NCBI GenBank assembly: GCA_037179385.1
Contig: CM074187.1
Location: 5,146,001-5,210,000 of the forward strand
From: Holothuria scabra
Lineage: Eukaryota > Echinodermata > Holothuroidea > Aspidochirotida > Holothuriidae
DNA: 64,000 nucleotides
Direction of reading: 5' to 3'
In this document: piece after piece, positions 37,501 through 47,600 of the stretch
Numbering within the stretch: the first letter of the stretch is position 1
Layout of the letters: the number at the start of each line of letters is the position of its first letter
Notes under the pieces: generated by a model
Told to the model about the DNA's origin: nothing
Databases searched by the model: none
The model's input: the letters and a program-made list of their open reading frames with translations, nothing else
Program-made: the position numbers and the translations under genes

Positions 37501-40500
37501 TTTAGTATCTCCATGCCTTATGGTCAGATGATAGTCCCTATTGTTTTGGCATAGGTCAAAGGTTATCTGGGGTCACCAGGTGTCAAAGTGTGAAAACCTT
37601 GTTGACATGATATTGCAAGATAGGAAACTCGGATGGATACCATATTTGGTGTGTGGAATCCTTGAATTTGGGCTGTTTGGTCTGGACAAATTGCGTGTTG
37701 GTTTTGAAATTTGGAACCTTACAAGTTTTGGTGGTCGTGATCGTGCTTAGGATGCATTCATGGTGGGTAAATTAGTAAAATAATTGCAGCATTGTATGAA
37801 ATTGTTTATTTTTACAGTACTGCATATTTCCATCAAAAGTCTGGAAATAGTAATCACTATTTAAAAAGGTGTTGGAAAAAGCAATAAGCCTTTGGCGAAC
37901 AAGTATTATTTAGCTGCACATAGCTTCACTGGTGAACAAAATATGGTGGCAATTGTCCAAATCTGCACTTGCTACACTGACTTCTGACACGCAAATTCAG
38001 TTATATAAGTATAAATTGAGATATGTCGGCCATATTGTGGGTCCGTCTACTCATTTCTTTCTCAACATATGTCATGAAAATTTCATAGTGGTGTTAGGTC
38101 CAAAATCTGTTCTAAATTAATTATTGGGTTTTAGATTGTTTGCAGGCATCTGTGGTATAAGTTGTCAAATTTCTTACTAAATGTGGGGCTTATTGACCCC
38201 AGTAATTTCTCACCATTGCTTGACTGCAGGATTTGTCAGCACATTTGCAGAGAAGATGAGGTTACCAAAACTGTCCACACCACTCAATTATATTATATGA
38301 ATTTTCTGAATTAAATATGAATTTCCTTTCACACTCTTTGTCTATTTACTTTGTGATACTTGTTTTTAATCCTGTGTTGTGATAAACCAAAAATAAATAA
38401 ATGAATTGATATGAAAATTAAGGCTAAACAAGATAGCCACAGGGCTACTGTCAGTTTTCATGAAACACTTCAGATGAACTACAAACATAAATGAAAGAAC
38501 AATATCAAAGTTTTTCTGTCTGTTGAATTTGACCTAAACTTGCATTGTTTGGGAAACATTTCTAGTTTCCCTCACAGTCTGTCCATACTTGGCCAATTGA
38601 TTAATTCCAAACTACACACAAACCATAGCTGGTTCACTGGTAGCTGTACAGCCAAATGTCCTCATGTGGTGGTGACATTTTACCCGTAGGACATTAGTGT
38701 GTTATGCTCTGTCGTTATGTATAAGCAGTCTGTGGTTTGCCTTCATTTTAAATGTTGAATTTAAGGTATCTTTTTCTTGTATCTTCAGCTGCTGAGAAAG
38801 AGTCTAACACTTCCAGTCAATTAGTGAAAGCAGACAAGGAGGAAGGAAAATTGAATGAAAAAGAGACTGGAGAGAAGATAGAATCAGTGGAGGCTCCCTC
38901 AGCAGAGCCAGATAAGCCAGACAAAAATATAAAAGAAACTGATGATAGTAATTTAGTCAATAATGGGCAAGATGTAAATAATATGAATGAAACTATTAAA
39001 CCCGCTTCAACAATAGAGGATTCCAGGCCAGAGGAATCTGAACAGAACTTAGTGAAAAATAATGAGACCTTGAGATCAGATGTTGGGACTGTGAATGCTG
39101 CAGAGAACTTGGAATCTGTAAACAATTCTGTAAAAGAAATTGATATAGAGGGACAAAGTGTTGTTCCACAAGAGGAGGCACTTAAAAGTGGGGATAGAGA
39201 TGACGCAAAAGATTCAGAGCAAAACAAAGAAGAGGAAGAAGAGGAAAAACCAGAGAAAAAATTTGTAGGTAGTCCTCCAAGGTCTCCTCAGTCATCAGAG
39301 GGAGCAGAGTCTGAACCAGAGGGAGGGGGACAGATGTTAGATTTTGATTCCCGGCTTGAAGAGTTTGCTCAAAGGACTTTTGGTACCAGTGTGTTAGATG
39401 AACATGAGAAGGAGAGAAAACGAAGGGGGTCTAGTGAAAGTCTGGAGAAAGAAGAGGAAACTGAGGATAAGGGAAGTGAAGAGAAGATTGAAGATGAAGA
39501 GCGGAAAATAGAGGAGGAGACATCTCAGAATAATGCAGATGAGAAAGATGTGGGCAGTCCACAAAAGGAGGAAGAAGGGAGTGGGTTAGAGGAAGGGGAA
39601 GTAGAAGAGGAGGAAGAGGAAGAAGAAGAAGAAGAGAGACTTGGAGAAGAGTGGTGGGATAAGGCTCGAAGTTTGTTGCAAATGACAGAGGAATTTAGAA
39701 AATTAGAGCCAGACTATGAGGGTAGTGGAAAGGAGACAGAAAAAATAGAGGAAAAGTCTGACGACTCAGAGAGAGTAGAGAATGAGAAGAAAGGAAAGGG
39801 GAGAGAGAAATCGACAGAAGAGGGTGACATTCTTAAGGAAGAGGATATGGAGATTGGGGATGAAGATGAGGAAAAACGGTAAGTCCTTTGCTGTTTTAAC
39901 CTTTTTCAACACTTTACGTCGAATCTGATTCCGAGTAGTGCCTTTTTTAAAAAAATTATAGCTTTGTCATTTTACAATCCCTAGCCTTCATTCAACCACC
40001 AGTTTGAAGCAGACAAAAAGTTCTGTTCATTTATGTAATTTTTGAGGGTGGGTCCTATTGACAGTTTTTCCACAAATTTTCGATGAATTTTGTTTACTTT
40101 TGAAAAATAACCAAAATACAAGGATTTTGCCGTTATGAATTCAAAAAATCATATTTTCAGTAAAATAAGTCATAAACATCTCATTACACTTTTCTGAAGT
40201 AGCCACAGACATCAAAAACATGATCAAACAAGCCATAATGTGTACTGGTATACAGTTGAGGTATATACACCAAAAAAAATATAAAAATGAGTCAAAATTG
40301 TCCCAGATTTCCCCAAAATATGACCCCGATAAAAAATCACATTGCTCCGCAACGGCAAGTCCGATTTTCCTCATTCAAAAACCAAAATGTTCCTAATAAA
40401 TTTCCTAACACAAATCTAATCACAAAATTGGTGCCCAATAGTGATATAGGGCCATCCATTACCATTTAGACAGTTGCTATTGTGAAGATCACTGTTGTTG

Positions 40501-41492
40501 TAGTTTTCCATACAAATAGTGTGTACGAAGTCTGCGCACAGTGAACGTTCATATGACGTTCGTTTTCAAGGTCAAATGTCAGCCATTAGATGGATTCAAG
40601 TGATAAAAACCACTCAGGGATAACAAATAAGGACTAGAGAGTGATGCGGGTGAGTTTTTTATCATTGGTAGGGCTTTGGAAGTTCATGAGAGCAAAAAAA
40701 TTGTGCCAGTGTGGGGGTGTGTAATTGGAAGTAATTGGTTTATTGTGTCATAGGGTCTTGTTAGGATAGTGGTTAGGTCATCTAGGTGTGCAGAAAAGGA
40801 TTAATGGTAGGTTAGAAGAGAAAGCGAGGTATGAATGGGTCAAGCATGCAGGCTATATTGAATAGTGTACGTAGTGATGTGAATTTGTTGACATTGCCTG
40901 AAGTGCATGGATCTTAATCCTGCTTCCTGACAGGAAAAGTGTTCAAAATACTTTTCACACCTTGCATAATGCAGCATGAAGTGATCTTTATCAATGAGGG
41001 TTTTTTGATGTCTGGAGAAATAATAATGTACAACAAAGTAACAGCTCATCCATCTATTTGTCTACAATACAAAAAAATATGCCTTTCAATGAAAAGTGGC
41101 AAAAAATGAAATCTGACCAAATGAAAATTGTTCTGCTGAATGTGAAAGATTCTCTGTAAAAACAGAGTGCTTTGTTTGGAATCAGGTTACGTATTTTGCC
41201 TGATGTTTACAGCGTTTTTTGTTGCATGATACTTTCAGTACAAACATAAACATTCCTCTGGATCTCTCTTTAAAGAGCTTCAGGTTGTAATTGAAAACAT
41301 GGATTTCATTTAATAGTGTTATATAAGTGACAGTGTTTCTACTTTTCCTGTATCACAGCAATTTTTTTTCCATTTGTTTTACTTCTCAGGATATCTCCAC
41401 CAGCCTTCCCCAGCCAAATGTCCCTTCCAAAGATACCATTCATTCAGGATAAAGTATTCCACGATGACAGCATGGATTTGGACTCGGATTGA
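16455..41492 (+). CDS. PSIP1: LEDGF/HDGF-related chromatin tether with PWWP and IBD domains
   Basis: Family proteins read H3K36 methylation through PWWP and recruit partners through the integrase-binding domain (IBD). Seventeen in-frame coding exons: 16455-16529, 17198-17274, 19196-19334, 20071-20175, 21133-21180, 23146-23235, 24905-25168, 25314-25539, 26589-26673, 29021-29660, 31879-31913, 32921-32955, 33450-33520, 34161-34262, 36215-36416, 38789-39878 and 41390-41492 (stop). Total about 1,128 residues; human LEDGF/p75 has 530 and HDGFL2 671. PWWP is residues 1-97, acidic/basic tracts and NLS-like KKPKKRK at 98-370, a charged helix at 370-583, IBD about 606-694, and an acidic tail after that. 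An in-frame TAG precedes the ATG. All exon phases agree. Orthology to PSIP1 rather than HDGFL2 is not resolved; the pair split in vertebrates. Confidence 0.93.
17153..17172. repeat. Short TA microsatellite
   Basis: ATATAATATATATATATAT-type tract about 30 bases before the second PWWP exon. Confidence 0.7.
17198..17274 (+). CDS. PSIP1: LEDGF-like exon: PWWP strands
   Basis: Encodes [20 protein letters not shown] then YGTHET. The third aromatic-cage residue (human Phe44) is conserved as Phe45. Donor GTAAGT, split Thr codon AC|G. Confidence 0.95.
18439..18796. mobile_element. 358-bp hAT-type MITE with perfect 8-bp target duplication
   Basis: Termini TAGGGCTGTGA at both ends (inverted). The 8 bases TTACTTAT occur immediately before (18431-18438) and after (18797-18804). 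Internal ATTAATCG motifs. Eight-base duplications are typical of hAT transposons. In the intron between the second and third PWWP exons. Confidence 0.8.
19196..19334 (+). CDS. PSIP1: LEDGF-like exon: PWWP C-terminal helices
   Basis: 139 bases encoding [31 protein letters not shown]. The FN-GLWEI segment is a hallmark of HDGF-family PWWP domains. Donor GTATGT. Confidence 0.95.
20071..26673 (+). CDS. PSIP1: LEDGF-like exons 4-9: acidic and basic linker with NLS
   Basis: Six exons of low-complexity linker. Exon 20071-20175 is almost all Glu. 21133-21180 encodes KKPKKRKAS, an SV40-like monopartite nuclear localisation signal. 23146-23235 adds KKAKKVRK. 24905-25168 and 25314-25539 alternate Lys runs and Glu/Asp runs with [12 protein letters not shown] casein kinase 2 sites. 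26589-26673 is Lys/Val-rich. Vertebrate LEDGF has an NLS and two AT-hooks here; no clear RGRP AT-hook core is seen. Reverse-strand Ser/Phe-rich ORFs are shadows. Confidence 0.88.
20840..21021. mobile_element. MITE family A, partial copy
   Basis: Matches the right two-thirds of the 41701 copy (CACCCTGCAGCAATAAATTA and GGAGAATTGTAACTGTTTAG); left end missing. Confidence 0.55.
22270..22478 (+). repeat. tRNA-like SINE copy 1
   Basis: Head with tRNA-like CAGACTTGCAGTC and B-box-like GAGGTTGGAGTCC, then AAACAGAACCTACTG, GGAGTAGGGAAAACAAAC, GAGCCACAACTGGAAAA, GAACCAGTGGTTGGAAACTG, ending in CTATCTAA. The same order recurs in all copies. Confidence 0.65.
23405..23632 (+). repeat. tRNA-like SINE copy 2 (most complete head)
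   Basis: Starts TGTATGGTCAAGTGGCTAGG, an A-box-like segment, then CATCAGACTTACAG, GGAGGTTAGAACTTC (B-box-like), and the common body, ending CTCTATCTAACCTAACC. Pol III A and B boxes suggest descent from a Leu/Ser-type tRNA. Confidence 0.7.
24568..24878. mobile_element. MITE with TTTACACAGG termini beside exon 7
   Basis: Perfect 10-base terminal inverted repeat TTTACACAGG extending into GTTCC-like sequence. Interior is built of AAAAGTCATGGAATTTT-like repeats. It ends 26 bases before the 24905 exon, so the exon's polypyrimidine tract abuts it. Confidence 0.65.
25724..26032. mobile_element. MITE family A copy inserted into a SINE
   Basis: AAAGGGCCAATCCTCTCACC start and TGAGAGAATTGGGCCGTTA end. 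It splits a SINE whose halves are at 25660-25723 and 26258-26362. Confidence 0.65.
26039..26257. mobile_element. MITE family B with CRE-bearing termini
   Basis: Inverted termini GAGGCTTT(T)CA, each leading to a cAMP-response-like motif: TTACGTCA at 26053-26060 and a perfect TGACGTCA at 26234-26241. CATGGCCGCCGG near 26214 is YY1-like. TA at both edges suggests a TA target as in Tc1/mariner. It lies within the interrupted SINE. Confidence 0.6.
26784..27041. mobile_element. TTAA-flanked element with CYCTTTACCGTTGT termini
   Basis: Left TCAACCCTTTACCGTTGT, right-end complement TTAACTCTTTACCGTTGT. A TTAA target and short C-starting inverted repeats are piggyBac-like; the left TCAA would be a mutated TTAA. 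No ORF. Confidence 0.5.
29021..29660 (+). CDS. PSIP1: LEDGF-like exon 10: long charged helix
   Basis: 640 bases, residues 370-583. Starts [20 protein letters not shown] and becomes a continuous Glu/Lys/Arg pattern (for example [18 protein letters not shown]) almost without hydrophobic residues. That composition suggests a single charged alpha helix rather than a classical coiled coil. It sits between the chromatin-reading and partner-binding domains. Acceptor ATTTCCAG, donor GTTTGT. Confidence 0.9.
29737..30764. mobile_element. About 1-kb foldback element rich in AAGTCA/TGACTT
   Basis: Starts TCTAGACCAGTGTTGTGATT and ends with the complement TCTAGATTATAGCATTGTAG. Subterminal zones 29755-29990 and 30480-30740 are dense in ACTTGACTCAAGTC-type repeats; the middle is unique. 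No ORF. In the intron after the charged-helix exon. Confidence 0.55.
31098..31245 (-). repeat. SINE copy 4, inverted
   Basis: Complement carries CAATGGAGAAGGGAAAACAA and GAGCCACACTTAGAAAAAAG of the SINE body. Head missing. Confidence 0.55.
31879..36416 (+). CDS. PSIP1: LEDGF-like exons 11-15: integrase-binding domain (IBD)
   Basis: Five exons, 31879-31913, 32921-32955, 33450-33520, 34161-34262 and 36215-36416. The IBD core reads [49 protein letters not shown] and [20 protein letters not shown], residues about 606-694, aligning with human LEDGF 347-429. The fold helices are well kept. Human hotspot residues Ile365, Asp366, Phe406 and Val408 correspond to Val627, Glu628, Tyr668 and Asn670. This domain in family members binds short acidic-phenylalanine motifs in MLL/KMT2A, POGZ, IWS1 and others. 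Confidence 0.9.
32464..32840 (-). mobile_element. Degenerate L1/Tx1-like LINE ORF2 C-terminus
   Basis: Reverse strand gives [40 protein letters not shown], then a frameshift and [24 protein letters not shown]. The CxFC...ET-x-x-H-x-FW block is the zinc-finger-like tail of L1/Tx1-type ORF2 proteins. The frameshift near 32660 and loss of upstream RT show it is dead. It is in the intron between the 31879 and 32921 exons. Confidence 0.65.
34985..35365 (+). repeat. SINE copy 5 with duplicated 3' half
   Basis: Complete SINE 34985-35238 with B-box-like GGGTTGGATTTCC and a (CTAA)n tail, followed by a 131-base tandem duplication of its 3' half plus flank CTATCTGGACACATGTTAGT. Confidence 0.7.
36530..36811. 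mobile_element. Second copy of the GGTTGTCC MITE
   Basis: Aligns with 8010-8300, ending ATCGAGCCCTG. The left terminus is not recognisable. It starts about 115 bases after the last IBD exon. Confidence 0.6.
36960..37660. repeat. Composite repeat: TG microsatellites, spacer and inverted TGACC units
   Basis: The TGACC-unit repeat in reverse orientation (GGTCAAAGG-type cores at about 37420-37570) joined through (TG)n at 37280-37310 to a 230-base spacer and another (TG)n at 36980-37015. The spacer (near 37070-37160, with CACGTGATATCC) recurs inverted at 54940-55020. In the intron after the IBD exons. Confidence 0.65.
38789..39878 (+). CDS. PSIP1: LEDGF-like exon 16: long acidic tail
   Basis: A 1,090-base exon, residues 732-1095, absent from vertebrate LEDGF as I know it. 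Mostly Glu/Lys/Ser. Two hydrophobic islands stand out: [17 protein letters not shown] (914-930) and [20 protein letters not shown] (about 1018-1037). SP sites (GSPPRSP, VGSPQK) suggest phosphorylation. Acceptor ATCTTCAG, donor GTAAGT; both junction codons stay in frame. Confidence 0.9.
41390..41492 (+). CDS. PSIP1: LEDGF-like last coding exon
   Basis: Completes Arg1095 from CG|G, then adds 33 residues, [20 protein letters not shown] and [13 protein letters not shown], and a TGA at 41490-41492. Acceptor TTACTTCTCAG. The exon is compositionally unlike the acidic exon before it, which suggests a functional C-terminal motif. Function unknown. Confidence 0.85.
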
Positions 41493-41700
41493 ATTTTACA
41501 AAATTTCATCCTGGACTATTCTAGAAGTTGAAAGTCGAGTGGAGGAAGATGTGGCAGCCGAAACAGATGTATGCCCTCTCTGCTAGTTGGTCATTCTTGA
41601 GGCCTTAAATGTTTCACATTGACACTGGATGACATTTATGAAAGATTGACAATGACAGAGCCCTGCACAATAATTTAGAGGAATGTCTTTTTAGACTGGA

Positions 41701-41997
41701 TTTAAAGGGCCAATCCTCTAACTCCAAACTACAGTTCTTGTTGGGGTTTACAGAAATTCTGAATTGGCACAGTCTTTGATTGACAGCTAATTAAAATACT
41801 GCGGAATACCAAAGCTTCTGTTGCACAGTATGGACTGTACTGACAGTACTGACATTGAGCTTTTCTATACTCACCCTGAGGCAATAAACTGAGATTGTGT
41901 CTGGAGGAGGATGAATTTCAGACAGTTGTGGGAGGAGCTTAAGTAAGAAGGTTAGGAGAATTGGTACTGTTTGGGGTGAGAGAATTGAACCTTTAAA
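41701..41997. mobile_element. MITE family A in the LEDGF-like 3' UTR
   Basis: Termini TTTAAAGGGCCAATCCTCT and, as complement of the right end, TTTAAAGGTTCAATTCTCT. Interior ACCCTGAGGCAATAAACTGA is shared with copies at 25724-26030 and 20840-21021 and in part 56521-56632. It supplies an AATAAA. Confidence 0.7.
41883..41888 (+). terminator. First AATAAA after the LEDGF-like stop
   Basis: AATAAA lies about 390 bases after the stop, inside the 41701-41997 MITE copy. Further candidates are near 42387, 44403 and 44440. Which is used cannot be told from sequence. Confidence 0.3.
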
Positions 41998-44884
41998 TTG
42001 AAATGTTTTCACAAGAATTTTGAAAAGGTCAGATTGGTCTTTGAAGTGAGTGGTATCCTAGAAGGATAGAATCATGGGAGGAGTATGAAACCACTCCTTC
42101 AGCAGTGAAGTTTTAAGTAGTATCAAAGTTTAATTTCAGTCATAAACCATTCTGTTTTTAAAGGTGACATGAAGTTCAAAGGAATTTTGAAGAACTTTTA
42201 GCTGCTTGGTAGTGAGAAGATAAAAAACGTCATGGAGGAAGCATTGTGCTAACAAAGGTTGAATTTAGCAAGGAGGAACTGGAAAGGTTTTTTAATGCAT
42301 CGAATTTTAAGTAGCGCATATTTGTAGTTTCTTCAATATGTCCCCTTACATACCATACTGAAATAGTTAGGCATATTTTGGGGCTGAATAAATTGATTTT
42401 GAAGAACTGCATGCTCTGTTACACAAGAGGAGTCATTCAAAGCAACTTAAAAGCTGAAGTAGCATCGCTTCCAAAAATTAGTAACCAATATTTTTTACTT
42501 TTTTTAAGTGGCATTCAAAGTTTGTTCATACAAATTTTTCTTAACTTTCATTATGCACCAGATTTGCATATTGACTTCAAACTAACGAAAAATTATCCAT
42601 GGTCACTTTCTATTGTTGTGATTGTTTAGGGCACCATTTATCTATCTAGCAGTTGTTGCCAAGTCACTTATGTATTTTCTTTGGTCACCTGCCCATAATG
42701 GTCGGTTTTGGATGAATGACTCTCCCCTTACAGTGTGGTGGAGTCTTATAATCTTGCACCACTGTGGAATTTTTGATCAAACAAATATTCAGAAATTTTC
42801 ACTCAACAGTAGTTTACAAAAAAATTTATGTTTCTAACCTGAAAAGTGTCATCAATGTTTCTTTATTCTGGTGAACAATCAGTTTAGAAGGGAAAATTAG
42901 ATGCAGACACAAAAGGTCAATATTTATGTCAAACTCTAGTTGCCCCTCTAAGTTGCATCTCTAACAAACTGTCAAGGATTTGTTGCCAGCTATGTACATA
43001 ATTTGTGCAATTTTTTTTCATATGTAAAGTTGCAAGTCTTGCATATTCATTAGAGTATATACCACAAATCTGCTTGTGGAATGGTTTTTTAATTTTTACA
43101 TTTCTACATAAAATCTGAAAGCTATTCTTTAGTGCCACCTCAGCTTAATGTCTTCAGGTGAGACTGAATTCAACACCAGAATGATAATTACATGTTTTTC
43201 AAAAAATAACATAACAGCTGCATATTTCCTAAATGGCTTCAAATTTTCTTAAAGCCTGGCAAAAAGAGCTACACATTAAGGAATTAAATCTAATATTAAT
43301 AAATGTCCAATATTGTTTCTAAATTGAACTCCCAAAATAGGGCAATTGTACTACAGGTGGATAGAATATAATGTTGAATTGAGCTAATAAAATTTGCCCC
43401 AAGAATTTCAGATAGCATAACCCATAATGAATGGCACTGTTCTTTTTTTTTACATTTACATATATTTACACAGGGAATGGCAAAGTTTTCTATATGTAAT
43501 AACTCTCATTGCCTACAACTATCTCACATAGGAAGATCCTGACAAGAAGCGTGTTGTGTGGACAGTCCTTTTAGTGCCCTCCCCCGACAGCACATGCAAG
43601 ATTTTAGTAAAAGCAAGTTTAACAGGAAAGTTGTAAGGTCTGTTTGCAATGGTGTGAAAACTGATCAAAGGAATCTCTCACTGAAAATACTAAGGATTGA
43701 AATTGCTGCTTTTCAAACATCCATCACTGCAATCTCATTAAAGGCTAACAGAAATGTCTCTGTTAGCCTTGTAGGAAATAACTTCAGGATTTGCCTACAT
43801 TTTTAGTGGAAAAAAAGCATTGTTTGAGTATTCTAAGGATAATGGTCTTTAATGAAGTCACAAAGGTTCAAAGTAATGCCAGCCGAGTAGGCTGGTCAGA
43901 AATAGGTACTCTAAGTTATCTCAAGGAGCAAAATTTCATTTTATATGCCAGAAAATGTTGGTCTTCCACTGGAATGTGCTACCATTTGCGTACATCTCTT
44001 ATCTTTTGTCTTATTATCAAAGTGCAAGTAACACACAGTATGTTAAATTATACCATTATAATGAAAGGAATGAGGATTTTTTTCTTTCAGAGTTGAAGAT
44101 GAAGATTTTCACAAGCTCTTAATATTGTGGTACTTTTTCATTAATGAGCTCCAAAATTACTCATTTCTGTGAAGTGTTTGAGAAAAATTTTGTTGAAAAG
44201 TTATGACACAGTACCCAGAATTGTGTTAATATGGAAAGCTTATTAAAACACTTATCATTCATAAGAAATAATGTATTCCTGGGCCTTTAAAAGGTCCAGG
44301 TGTTTAAGTCCTGTTTGTGTTTTCCTTTCCTTCCATTGTGAATTACTGAGTTGTGTAAACCACACGACATACATTGCTTAAGTCATAAATTGTGAATGCT
44401 ATGAATAAACCAAAAACAGGTCAGGCTAATTTTTTTTGAGAATAAATTATGGTAATAGCTTCTTTTACCATTAAAGGTAAAAATGATTCATGCTTCCTCT
44501 TTTATTTTGTTGAATTAACAAAGTGAACTTGAAACAAGCAGAGATTCCATCAAAGCCTTTCATTAGTCAAAGCTTACTATTATACTATAACATTTTTTTC
44601 TTCAGTATTCTGGTTCTGAAATGAAGTTGAAAAGCATTGTTATCAAACTTTTTCCCCTAGGACAGTGGCTGAAGGACCTTGGTCAGGGGAGCTGAGAATG
44701 ACCTGCAGTGACGCATTAAATCTGGGTGTTAAAAACCTTAAAATGGCATTTGCAGTTAATTTCTGTCCATATGGCATTTCCCCCACTGCCCAAGGATTTA
44801 ATACATGACTATCTACTTCAAAGCAAGAAAAAATATGATCATTAATGTGGGGAAATGTCATCTCTCTGCTTCAAATTCAATACT

Positions 44885-45118
44885 ATAGACCGCCTATTTG
44901 GTCAAATGGTAACAGCATCTACTCACACAGAAGGCCAGGGTTCTATTCCTAGGTCAAGTCATATCAAGGACTCTAAAAATGGAACCAACTGCTGTTGTGC
45001 ATGATGCTCTTCAAAAGCAATGGAGTAGGGAAAACAAGCCAATGAATAACAACTGGAAAATGGCTGTGACTGACTCGTAGGTTGGAAACGGCGCCAGAAA
45101 ACTCCATCTTACTAACTT
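44885..45118 (+). repeat. SINE copy 6
   Basis: Head CCGCCTATTTGGTCAAATGG, B-box-like GGGTTCTATTCC, body as in other copies, end CTCCATCTTACTAAC. Confidence 0.7.
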
Positions 45119-45307
45119 TAATTAAATTCATTACTGATATTGAAAGGTTACTCACATTTGCAGCATCCAGTTTCCTAGAGGTAGTTTCTATCACACCCAT
45201 CAAAACAATTTTGTGCAATCAATTCTCTTTGTAAGCAGCACAAATTCAGCAAATGAATTATTCCCTTTTCATTATGTGGTTAGTTTTATCAGGACTTACA
45301 GCTCAGT

Positions 45308-45425
45308 TTCTGACCAATTGTTTGAAGTTGGACTGGCCCCTTTTTTTTTCTTTTTCAGTTGCAGCTCACTGGCATGTTTTCCCTACTCCATTCCTTTTTG
45401 CTTGTGCTGAGCACCAAACACAAAT
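45308..45425 (-). repeat. SINE copy 7, inverted and partial
   Basis: Complement carries GTGCTCAGCACAAGCAAAAA and GGGAAAACATGCCAGTGAGC. It lies 190 bases from copy 6 in opposite orientation. Confidence 0.55.
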
Positions 45426-47430
45426 GACCTTATGTTCGATTTCATTCCTTTGTGAAAAATACATTTCCAATACAAGTGGAAGGATTGTCTCTGGCTGCCA
45501 TTTATTTTTCCCATAGTGCTAATAAAATGTTACTTAATTTTTTGAATAAAATAGCAAAACCTGTCAAGTTAAAAAAAAAATAGTACCAGTCCTCTGAATA
45601 AAACTGTGGATAAATATAGCACTGTTTCTGGGTAATTTCATCCAGGATCCCTTATCTATTAGGTTTGCTGATTGTGAAGACAAAAAGCTTCAGGAAATAA
45701 ACTTGTAATTGATGTGCAATGGACTACGCACTGCAGGGCAGATGTAATGGACTATGCAGGTCTCTATACAGAAGGGGGAATCTTAAAAGTTAGGTAGGTA
45801 TAAATTGCTTAATACAATTATTCAAGTTTATCAGAAATGTTTTTCCCCTTCCCAAATCCAGTGCCCTCCAACTGGAAAAAGGCTATTTATGTCAGTTAAA
45901 ACCAGGTGGTTGTATGTTGAAATGTAAAAGTTTAATTAACTTGCAAAGCAAGTCCATGTACAAACTCTTTGGGGAAACATAAACTGACTTTGTCTTCTGG
46001 TGGGGTAATTTTGTTTTTTACAACGTGACTGTATAGTTGGTCTTTTCTAAAATCTCTCATCCAAAGTTTCTCTCATGTTCAGTGTAATCTTTTTATTTCT
46101 TGAACATTGGCAATTTCATCTACAATTTGACTAAAGATTACAGGCCCAAATTTTTTAGTTTTGAGGAACTTAAATGCATGTGTACTACATAATGTATTAA
46201 AGGGGGAAGTTTCATATGTGCAAGAGGAACCAAATCTACACACTGCAGTGAAAGTTCCATTCAAATCCCACATGTATTTCTTGAGATATCAGAAAATGAA
46301 GTCAGTAGTTTAATGTTCCAAAGTGACTTTGAGGACAGCAGAGCTAATTTATCACTTCCTCTCACTGAAGAGGAATGCTTTGCTTCCCTTTGTTTCATCA
46401 GACCAGTGTGGTGACCACGGAAGCTAATAGGAATAGGACCCTCCTAGGGCCAAGTTTGTAAAGTTCTTATGCCACAAGTTTATGCTATCACATTTTAGTA
46501 ATTGGGGATTGTTGAGGAGAAAATCAACTCTGAAGTTTAAGCAAAACAAAATTTGTGCTTGCTTTAAGTTCACTTTTTCTTGAAAATGTGAAAACTTTAC
46601 ATGCCCATATCTTGAGAACCAAACATTGAATTTCAATAAAAATTCCACCGAAATAAAGAATAAACACCTCAGTAACATGACAAATCCTGTTGTGACCTTG
46701 AACCCTTTTTTAATATTTAATGGAACTTGCATAAGGTCTTCAGAATGTGATGACACCACGGATTTATATACATGGACACAGCATGTAACGTATACGTCCC
46801 ATGATGGTCGCCACTGGCTGGAAATAAAAGGCGAACCAAAATGGCCACCGTGAATCTATAAATTGTCTGATTTGACAACGACTCTGTAATATTTTAAGCA
46901 AGGTTAAACTTGAATGGGTAAAAAAATCATATTCCTGCAATAAGTGGAGGGATTTTGACCTTAGCTTGCCATTTTTTAAAAACATTTCAACTGTTTTGCA
47001 AAATATTGTGATACACTTGAGCAAATCCAAACTTTCACACAAAACCATAGCAGACAGCCATCTTGGTATGCTTTTTCTCACACGTACGGTAGCTACAATG
47101 TACCGTGCAGTACACTCTGTCCACGTCTAGGAGGCCCGTGGATGAAACAAAAGAAATGAAATAGAAGTTAACTAAAAAACAAGCAATAAGATTACTGGAT
47201 TCATTTTGCATCCATCTATTTCCTGTTACCATTGAAGAAAAAGACTGATCAATGCGTTGCTACATCAGGGCTGCAGTCTAAGCGATATCTCTAAGAAGCA
47301 GTTCAAACACTATGTAGAGTGCTACCATCTGCTAGCATGTAGTGTACAGTAGTTATGATTTGGAGACTTCAAGTTGACAGTTGCCAATCCTGTCCCTATC
47401 TAGGCTACAGCCCCTGAAAATACCAAGCTG

Positions 47431-47600
47431 GGTAAATTGTTTAACAATGCATTCCATGAAAGACATTAAAGAGCCGATTAAGAAATTAGAAAATACTTAT
47501 TTTCTACCAAAATTGGGTAAATTGTTTAACAATCCATTCTATGAAAGACAGTAAGAAGGCGGCTTAAGAAACTGAAAGTACTATCATTTTTGACCAAACA
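47431..47600 (+). repeat. Tandem duplication, 85-bp period
   Basis: GGTAAATTGTTTAACAATGC at 47431 and GGTAAATTGTTTAACAATCC at 47516, similarity continuing through AAAGACA and TTAAGAAA. Confidence 0.75.

Noticed and set aside
37932..38120. ORF with [15 protein letters not shown], reminiscent of a LINE C-terminus
   Set aside because: Only a short resemblance, no supporting motif before or after it.
43530..43660. Exon-like segment reading EDPDKKRVVWTVLL after a CACATAG acceptor
   Set aside because: It lies beyond the LEDGF-like stop, has no matching upstream donor phase evidence and no family similarity; probably chance.
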